A stretch of 64,000 nt of DNA from Burkholderia paludis. Its GTDB lineage: Bacteria > Pseudomonadota > Gammaproteobacteria > Burkholderiales > Burkholderiaceae. Shown here one piece after another: positions 58,149 to 64,000 of the stretch. The position numbers were made by a program, and so were the translations under genes. Position 1 is the stretch's first letter. Each line of letters starts with the position of its first letter. The DNA lies in contig NZ_JPGL01000033.1 in NCBI RefSeq assembly GCF_000732615.1, positions 37,031-101,030 of the forward strand, given 5' to 3'. Under the pieces are notes generated by a model that saw nothing but the letters and a program-made list of their open reading frames with translations, had not been told where the DNA came from and did no database searches.

Positions 58149-59210
58149 TCACGCCCTTAGTAGATTTCTTGTTTCAGGGAGCAAGACGGACACGAAATCA
58201 TCGTACCCGCGATCGTACTCTTCGTCGTTGGCGAGGTATTCCAGGAATCGGTCAACAGCGATGTCCTGTTTGTCCGTTGTCGGCGGCCGGTATGCCTTCC
58301 AGGCCAAGAGGAAGAGCCGCCGCAACGGATGTTTGCCTCCTCGCCCACGATTCAACGCGGCCGCCAGTACGTCATAGGACGAAGGTAACCCGCTGGACAC
58401 CGGGCGCCGGAGCTTGAACGATAGAAGCACGGGCAATATCCCCTTGGGATTCCAGAAATCCCAAGCCAGCCCGGGAGCAAACTCTTCTCGCCAGAAGCGG
58501 TATCGCGTCAAGCGATATGCCGCGGCAAACACATCGTCGCGCAAGTTTTCCGGCGCGCCTGCATCGTAATATTGCACGGCGATATTCACGAATGCGTCGA
58601 GTGCGTCGCTCCACGAGGCATCCGAGCCCCATGCGGTTTTCCGGGCTTGAGCTTGCTTGATGCGATCCCATCCGCCTTTTGCTCGTAGATCCGCCTCGGT
58701 TCCAGCCTGATCGATTTTGCAGAAGTGCCCGCCCCGCACCCGCTCGATGCCGTGTTCCGACATCAACGCGATGGTAGCCTCGTCCTCCATCGCTTCGGCC
58801 CTGTGCGTGTCCTGAGTGCCGGTGTTGATGGCATAAACGCGTCGCAACGGCCTGTATCGCTTGGTCCACTCCGCTCCGACACCGGACTTGTGCTGTTCCC
58901 ACCGGCGGTCCAGGTCATCACTCAGGCCGACATAGAATCGCCCCTCCTCGAGTTCGAGGACATAGAGATGGATATCCCTCGGCGTGGCGGCGCCACACCA
59001 GTTGACCGGCCCGGCGCCGGATTTTTCTTTCTTGCTGCCTGAGCCGGCGAGATCCCTGAATGCCTGCGCAGCCTCCTCGGAAATCTCGGCGCCGATGGCC
59101 GCTTTCTTCCATCCAGCGACGGGCTTCACCCCGAGCAACTCCATCTGCCGGCGTGTATACCCGCCTCCCGCGCTCGCTCCGGCTGCCAGCAATTCCTCGG
59201 TGATCCGCAT
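58149..59210 (-). CDS. GIY-YIG-domain protein of unknown system
   Basis: A 353-residue protein. After an approximately 80-residue N-terminal region (RRQMELLGVKPVAGWKKAAIGAEISEEAAQAF), a GIY-YIG nuclease-type domain spans about residues 80-170. Its core is IHLYVLELEEGRFYVGLSDDLDRRWEQHKSG..WTKRYRPLRRVYAI, with the Y...YVG core, an Arg in DRRW and a distal Glu (EAMEDEA). The C-terminal 170 residues, rich in aromatic and Arg residues, match nothing recalled. Codon use is clearly less GC-biased than neighbours, suggesting acquisition. It is flanked by the 709-bp atypical gap and an autotransporter. A role in DNA restriction or repair is conceivable but not shown. No good ribosome-binding site is seen at 59210. 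Confidence 0.7.
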   Translation of the reverse strand: MRITEELLAAGASAGGGYTRRQMELLGVKPVAGWKKAAIGAEISEEAAQAFRDLAGSGSKKEKSGAGPVNWCGAATPRDIHLYVLELEEGRFYVGLSDDLDRRWEQHKSGVGAEWTKRYRPLRRVYAINTGTQDTHRAEAMEDEATIALMSEHGIERVRGGHFCKIDQAGTEADLRAKGGWDRIKQAQARKTAWGSDASWSDALDAFVNIAVQYYDAGAPENLRDDVFAAAYRLTRYRFWREEFAPGLAWDFWNPKGILPVLLSFKLRRPVSSGLPSSYDVLAAALNRGRGGKHPLRRLFLLAWKAYRPPTTDKQDIAVDRFLEYLANDEEYDRGYDDFVSVLLPETRNLLRA

Positions 59211-59360
59211 AAGGTTTCAATCGCTCGTACTGGAAAACAACCATGGCATCGGGACGCCATCCGCCCGCACAGCGCAGCACAACCCGAAACCGTATTCGTC
59301 AACGGCACGATTGCGTTCCGGCAGCCCGGGCGGCGGGATCTACCCGCCGCCGCGGGTCCG

Positions 59361-62300
59361 TCAGAACTTCCACAGGATGTTGCCGAGCACCGCGTTGTCG
59401 CGCACGCCGCTGCCGTACTGGCCGCTGTACGTGAGACCGAGCGTCAGGCGTTTCGTGATGTTCGCGTCGATGCCGGCTTCGAGCACCGCGCTGTCGCGGG
59501 CGATCGGCACGCCCGACACCTGGAACGACGTGCCGCCGTTCGCGAACGTGAACGCCGACGACGGTCGCACGTTGCCGAACGCATGCCGCCAGCCGACCGT
59601 CCCGCGCGCGGTGAACGTGCCGCTGCCGATCGAGCCGAGCTGCGACGCCGCGCGCAGGCCGAGGGTCGAGAAGCCCACGTGGGTCGTCTCGCCGCCGGTT
59701 TGCAGCGCCGCCGCGCCCCCCGTCTCCGTATAGCCGTCGGTGTGCATGTTCACGTACGCGAGGCCCGCGAACGGCTCGATCGCGACGGGCCCGACCGGCA
59801 GCGCATAGCCGACTTCGCCGAACACCTGCGCCGAATTCGCGTTGTAGCCGGCCGAATCGTGATCGGTGAAACCCGCGAAGCCCGGATAGCGGTCGCTGTT
59901 GATCCGGTACCACGTGTACGACGCGCCGCCGCGCACGCCGAGCGCCCCGTACTGCGCGCCGCCGTACAGCGACAGGTAGTAGCTGTTCACCGCCGCCGAC
60001 GAGCTCTGGTCGTTGTCGAGCGAGCTGTGCGTGACGCCGGTGGCCAGACCCGCGCGCCACTTGTCGTTGAGCGCCATGTCGGCGCCGGCGATGAAGCCCG
60101 TCATGCTGCGGTTGATCGTCGATGCGTTGCCGTCGCCGGTCAGCCGGCTGCGGCCGCCGAACGCCTGCCCCCAGACGACCGGCTGGTACGGCGTGCCGCC
60201 GTAGCAGCCCTCGCGCGAGCCGATCCGCTGCTCCGGAGACGTCGCGCCCGCGCTGTTGTCGCCGCACAGCGCCGCCCCGCCCGACGACAGCGCGGCGAGC
60301 GGGCCCGATCCGGGCGCAAGACCCTGACGAACGCGATCGGTCACGGCGTCGCGCACGTAGCGGCTGTCGAGCAGCAGCATGCTCTTCAGGCTCGCCTGCA
60401 GTTCGCCGTCCAGCAGCCCGTACGCGCGGCGCGCGGTGCCCGCATCGGTCGTCAGCACCGCGTCGTAGAGCGGATTGCCGGCGCCGAGCCCGCCGAGCGC
60501 GGTCGCGACCGAGCGCTGGTTGGGCGTCGTCGCGACGTCGGGCAGCGACGTGCCGTTCTCGACCAGCCGCAGGTACACGTGATCCGGATCGTAGCTGAGC
60601 GTCGGCATCAGGAACGCATAGTTCGAATTCACCTGGCTGAACGCGCCCTGCACGCCCGACGCCGCGCTCACGATCGTGTAGGTCGTGCTCGGCTGATAGC
60701 CGCCCTGGTTCGCGAGCACCTGCACGGTGCCGCCGTTCAGCGTTGCCTTGCCGCTCGCCGCGAGGCTGCCGCTTTGCTGCGGCGTCGCCGCGACCTGGAA
60801 CGTCGAGCCCGGCTGGAACGTGACGTTGCCGCCCACGTTCAGCGCCGCGCCCGGTTGCGCTGCGGCCGCCATCGCGCCGCCCTGCACCACGAGGCCGCCG
60901 ATCGTGCCGGTGCCGGTCAGCGTCGCGCCGCTCTGTACGGTCACGATCGACTGGCCGAGCGAACCGTTGACCGCGAGCGTGCCCGCGCTGACGGTGGTCG
61001 GGCCGCTCAGCGTGCTCGTGCCCGTCAGCGTGAGTTGCCCGCTGCCGGCCTGCGTCAGCGAACCGGCCCCCGAGATCGCGCCGCCGAACGACGTATTGTC
61101 CGAACGGTTGAAGATCAGCGCGCCGGCATCCGCCACGTTGCCCGCGAGGCTGCCCGAGGTGCCGCCGTTGCCGATCTGCAGCGCGCCGGCGTTGATGGTC
61201 GTGCCGCCGGCGTAGGTGTTCGCGCCGGACAGGATCAGCGTGCCGCCGCCGCTCTTCGTCAGCGAGCCGTTACCCGCCAGCGTGCCGCCGTACGCGCCGC
61301 CGCCCGCGACCGTGAGACCGCCGGTGCCGGTGTCGAGCGTGCCGCCGCTCGCGCCGTTGAGCCCACCGAGCGTAAGCTGGGTGCCGCCGAGCGCGACGTT
61401 GCCGCCGTTCAGCGTCAGGCCGCCCGTGCCGAGCGCGCCGCTGTTGCCGATCACGAGCGAGCCGCTGTTCAGCACCGTGCCGCCCTGGAACGTGTTGGCG
61501 CTGTTCAGCGTCAGCGTGCTCTGGCCGTTCTTGACGAGGCCGCCCACGCCCGACACCACGCCCGACAGCGTCAGGTTCGCGCTGCCGCCGATCGTCGTGC
61601 TGGCGTTCACCGTCACCGGGTTCGCGAGCGTCACCGCGGTCGTCGTGTCGAGCGTGCTCGCCCCGCTGACCGTCAGCCCGCCGGTGCCGAGCGCGCCGTT
61701 GCTGCCGAGCACGAGCGTGCCGCCCGTGACCGTGGTGCCGCCGCCGTAGGTGTTGTTGCCCGACAGCGTCTGCGTGCCGGTGCCGCTCTTCACGAGGCCG
61801 GCCCCGCCGCCGATCGTGCCGGCGAACACCGTGTTCCCCGAGCCCGCGAGCGTCAGCGGGTTCGCGCCGAGCGACACGGTGCTGCCCGCGACGCCGGCCA
61901 GCCCGCCGATGGTCTGCGGGCCAACGCCGCTGCCGATGGTGAAGCCCGTGCCCACCGCGTTGAGATCGACGGTGGTCGCGCTCGACAAGCTGCCGCCCGC
62001 GCCGATCACCAGGCCGCCCGCATTGATCGTCGTCGCGCCGGTGTAGGTGTTCGCGCCAGTCAGCGTGGTCACGCCGTTGCCCTGCTTCGTGATCCCGCCC
62101 GTGCCGCTCAGCGCGCCGGCAAAGGTCGAGTACGAGCTGTCGCCGAACGTGAGCGTGTTGCCGCCGAGCGCGACGTTCGTGCCGGCGGCGCCCAGCAGCG
62201 CGCCGATCGTCTGGTTGCCGTTCGATGCGCTGATGTCGAGCGTCGCACCCGTACCGGTCAGGTTCACCGCGCCCGTCGCCGCCAGGCTGCCGCCCCCGCC

Positions 62301-64000
62301 GATCACCAGCTTGCCCGCGTTGATCGTGGTGCCCCCCGTGTAGCTGTTCGCGCCCGTCAGCGTCTGCGTGCCCGCGCCGCTCTTCGTCAGCGAGCCCGTG
62401 CCCGTCAGCGCGCCGCCGAAGGTCGCGCTGCCGCCGCCGTTGCCGAGCGAGAAGTTGCCCCCACTGAGCACCACCGTCGTGTTGCTCACACCGGACAGCG
62501 CGCCGATCGACTGGTTCAGGAGCGCACCGCTGAAATCGAGCTTCGCACCCGCGCCCGCCAGATTGACCCCACCCGTCGATGCGAGGCTGCCCATCCCGCC
62601 GATCGCGAGCGTGCCGGCATTGATCGTCGTGCCGCCCGTGTAGGTGTTCGCGCCCGTCAGCGTCTCCGTACCGCCGCCCTGCTTCGTCACGCCGCCCGAG
62701 CCCGTGATCGCGCCACCGAAAGTCTGGTTCGTGTTGTCGCCGAACGACAGGCTGTTCCCGCCGAGCGCGAGGGTCGACCCGCCCACGCCGCTCAGCGCGC
62801 CGAGCGTCTGCGGCGCAGTCGCCGCGCTGAGATCGAGCGTCGCACTCGTACCCGTCAGGCTCACCGCGCCGCCCGTCGCGAGACTCCCGCCCGCGCCCAG
62901 CGCCAGCGTACCGCCCGCCACCGTCGTGCCGCCCGTGTAGGTGTTCGCGCCCGTCAGCGTCTCCGTGCCCGTGCCGGCCTTCGTGATGCCGCCCGCACCC
63001 GTGATCGCGCCGCTGAACGTGTGATTGCCGGCATCGCCCAGCGTCAGGCCGCTCGTACCGAGCTTGACCGTCGTGCCGCCCGCGCCCGCGAGACCGCCGA
63101 TCGCCTGCGGCGTGGTCGCACCGCTCAAGTCGAGCTTCGCGCCCGTGTTCGCCAGGGTTACCGTCCCCGTCGATGCCAGACTGCCGTTCGCGCCGATTGC
63201 GAGCGTGCCGGCATTGATCGTCGTGCCGCCCGTGTAGGTGTTCGTGCCCGTCAGCGTTTCCGTGCCGCCGCCCTGCTTCGTCACGCCGCCCGAGCCCGTG
63301 ATCGCGCCACCGAAAGTCTGGTTCGTGTTGTCGCCGAACGTCAGGCTGTTCCCGCCGAGCGCGAGGGTCGACCCGCCCACGCCGCTCAGCGCGCCGATCG
63401 TCTGCGGCGCACCCGCCGCGCTGAGATCGAGCGTCGCACTCGTGCCCGTCAGGCTCACCGCGCCGCCCGTCGCGAGACTGCCGCCCGCGCCCAGCGCCAA
63501 CGTACCGCCCGCCACCGTCGTGCCGCCCGTGTAGGTATTCGCGCCCGTCAGCGTTTCAGTTCCCGTGCCGGCCTTCGTGAAACCGCCCGTACCCGTAATC
63601 GCCCCGGCGAACGTACCGTTGGCGCTGCCGCCCGCCGTCAGCGTGTTGCCGCCCAGTTTCACGGTCGAGCCAGCCGCGCCGGTCAGCGTGCCGATCACCT
63701 GCGGCGTGGTCGCGCCGCTCACGTCGAGCGTCGTGCCCGTGTTCGCCAGGTTCACCGCGCCCGTCGCCACCAGGCTCCCGTTCGCGCCGATCGCCAGCGT
63801 GCCGGCATTGATCGTCGTGCCGCCCGTGTACGTGTTCGCGCCCGTCAGCGTCTCCGTGCCGCTACCCTGCTTCGTCACGCCCGCCGAGCCCGTGATCGCG
63901 CCACCGAAAGTCTGGTTCGTGTTGTCGCCGAACGTCAGGCTGTTCCCGCCGAGCGCGAGGGTCGACCCACCCACGCCGCTCAGCGCGCCGATCGTCGGCG
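59361..64000 (-). CDS. Autotransporter with PATR beta-helix repeats, 5' end beyond the window
   Basis: A type Va secreted protein; about 1545 residues of its C-terminal part are present and the frame stays open to the edge. The passenger is a long beta-helix of PATR units (GxGxLxxxGxGTxTLTGANTYTGGTTINAGTLAIG). It leads to a linker (NQRSVATALGGLGAGNPLYDAVL) and a roughly 280-residue autotransporter barrel (VVWGQAFGGRSRLTGDGNA..., ending LGNILWKF with the terminal Phe). An adhesin or aggregation role is likely; there is no visible protease or lipase catalytic domain. The near-identical 297-bp repeats predict length variation between strains. Confidence 0.92.
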   Translation of the reverse strand, partial: PTIGALSGVGGSTLALGGNSLTFGDNTNQTFGGAITGSAGVTKQGSGTETLTGANTYTGGTTINAGTLAIGANGSLVATGAVNLANTGTTLDVSGATTPQVIGTLTGAAGSTVKLGGNTLTAGGSANGTFAGAITGTGGFTKAGTGTETLTGANTYTGGTTVAGGTLALGAGGSLATGGAVSLTGTSATLDLSAAGAPQTIGALSGVGGSTLALGGNSLTFGDNTNQTFGGAITGSGGVTKQGGGTETLTGTNTYTGGTTINAGTLAIGANGSLASTGTVTLANTGAKLDLSGATTPQAIGGLAGAGGTTVKLGTSGLTLGDAGNHTFSGAITGAGGITKAGTGTETLTGANTYTGGTTVAGGTLALGAGGSLATGGAVSLTGTSATLDLSAATAPQTLGALSGVGGSTLALGGNSLSFGDNTNQTFGGAITGSGGVTKQGGGTETLTGANTYTGGTTINAGTLAIGGMGSLASTGGVNLAGAGAKLDFSGALLNQSIGALSGVSNTTVVLSGGNFSLGNGGGSATFGGALTGTGSLTKSGAGTQTLTGANSYTGGTTINAGKLVIGGGGSLAATGAVNLTGTGATLDISASNGNQTIGALLGAAGTNVALGGNTLTFGDSSYSTFAGALSGTGGITKQGNGVTTLTGANTYTGATTINAGGLVIGAGGSLSSATTVDLNAVGTGFTIGSGVGPQTIGGLAGVAGSTVSLGANPLTLAGSGNTVFAGTIGGGAGLVKSGTGTQTLSGNNTYGGGTTVTGGTLVLGSNGALGTGGLTVSGASTLDTTTAVTLANPVTVNASTTIGGSANLTLSGVVSGVGGLVKNGQSTLTLNSANTFQGGTVLNSGSLVIGNSGALGTGGLTLNGGNVALGGTQLTLGGLNGASGGTLDTGTGGLTVAGGGAYGGTLAGNGSLTKSGGGTLILSGANTYAGGTTINAGALQIGNGGTSGSLAGNVADAGALIFNRSDNTSFGGAISGAGSLTQAGSGQLTLTGTSTLSGPTTVSAGTLAVNGSLGQSIVTVQSGATLTGTGTIGGLVVQGGAMAAAAQPGAALNVGGNVTFQPGSTFQVAATPQQSGSLAASGKATLNGGTVQVLANQGGYQPSTTYTIVSAASGVQGAFSQVNSNYAFLMPTLSYDPDHVYLRLVENGTSLPDVATTPNQRSVATALGGLGAGNPLYDAVLTTDAGTARRAYGLLDGELQASLKSMLLLDSRYVRDAVTDRVRQGLAPGSGPLAALSSGGAALCGDNSAGATSPEQRIGSREGCYGGTPYQPVVWGQAFGGRSRLTGDGNASTINRSMTGFIAGADMALNDKWRAGLATGVTHSSLDNDQSSSAAVNSYYLSLYGGAQYGALGVRGGASYTWYRINSDRYPGFAGFTDHDSAGYNANSAQVFGEVGYALPVGPVAIEPFAGLAYVNMHTDGYTETGGAAALQTGGETTHVGFSTLGLRAASQLGSIGSGTFTARGTVGWRHAFGNVRPSSAFTFANGGTSFQVSGVPIARDSAVLEAGIDANITKRLTLGLTYSGQYGSGVRDNAVLGNILWKF
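61750..64000 (-). repeat. 297-bp tandem repeats in the autotransporter passenger
   Basis: The phrase coding TNTYTGGTT/ANTYTGGTT recurs at 61749, 62046, 62343, 62640, 62937, 63234, 63531 and 63828, giving a steady 297-bp (99-residue) period. Alternate units are more alike (594-bp higher-order period), for example 62644-62820 and 63238-63414, which differ at only a few positions. Confidence 0.9.

Noticed and set aside
60727..63534. Series of about 98-codon plus-strand frames at 297-bp intervals
   Set aside because: They are antisense reflections of the autotransporter repeats.
1..64000. tRNA, rRNA, insertion sequence or integrated phage
   Set aside because: No cloverleaf-like, ribosomal, transposase or integrase sequence was recognised on either strand.

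Overview
The window looks like a chromosomal segment of a Burkholderia sensu stricto, most likely a Burkholderia cepacia complex relative. The base composition is about 67-70% GC. The gene content also fits: a PenA/PenR-type beta-lactamase pair, AdiA/AdiC, an FtrA/rhodanese pair, autotransporters with PATR repeats, and SigK/RskA-like regulators. Species and replicon cannot be fixed from the sequence alone. No tRNA, rRNA, CRISPR array, transposase or integrase was recognised.

Layout. (1) 1-15.4 kb is an iron-siderophore locus. On the minus strand it has a two-protein NRPS (A-T, then C-A-T-E-C-A-T without a thioesterase), a TonB-dependent receptor behind a Fur-box-like sequence, and a FecE/FhuC-type ATPase cut by the left edge. 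On the plus strand it has a PvdE/SyrD-type ABC exporter and a phosphopantetheinyl-transferase-like protein that has lost its metal-binding motif. (2) 15.5-22.7 kb is an ECF sigma/anti-sigma pair followed by DUF1295, CFA-like methyltransferase, flavin amine oxidase, DUF1365 and a second CFA-type enzyme, with several ATGA stop/start overlaps. A motif GCATCC-N16-CGTAT occurs exactly three times, ahead of the sigma gene and ahead of each of the two downstream units. This strongly suggests an autoregulated lipid-modification regulon. (3) 22.9-35.4 kb holds general transport and metabolism: a TauE/SafE permease, an APC permease, NnrU, a TfoX-domain protein with a histone-H1-like tail, a Ldh2-type dehydrogenase, an M20 peptidase, nitronate monooxygenase, and the arginine-dependent acid-resistance pair adiC-adiA. 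(4) 35.5-48.2 kb is a mosaic of single genes: a DKNYY-repeat protein, FtrA-like regulator, rhodanese, P450, PEP-mutase-family lyase, MFS exporter with divergent TetR, an ankyrin protein, a GNAT protein and an RpiR regulator.

(5) 48.2-54.9 kb is a gene-poor accessory stretch. It has a 39-residue secreted His-rich peptide preceded by a perfect 19-bp inverted repeat, a frameshifted DUF3761-like gene, a MarR/monooxygenase pair with a perfect 28-bp palindrome, the beta-lactamase and its LysR regulator, and eight copies of an undescribed-looking ~67-bp intergenic repeat with DnaA-box-like ends. (6) 54.9-64 kb has an amylo-alpha-1,6-glucosidase, an atypical gap, a GIY-YIG-domain protein of lower GC that looks acquired, and the C-terminal part of a large autotransporter whose passenger is built from 297-bp tandem repeats and runs off the right edge.

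How the parts act together: the first locus would make, export and re-import a short peptide siderophore under iron control. The second would remodel membrane lipids when the membrane anti-sigma factor releases its sigma factor. adiCA gives acid resistance, and penR-penA gives inducible beta-lactam resistance.
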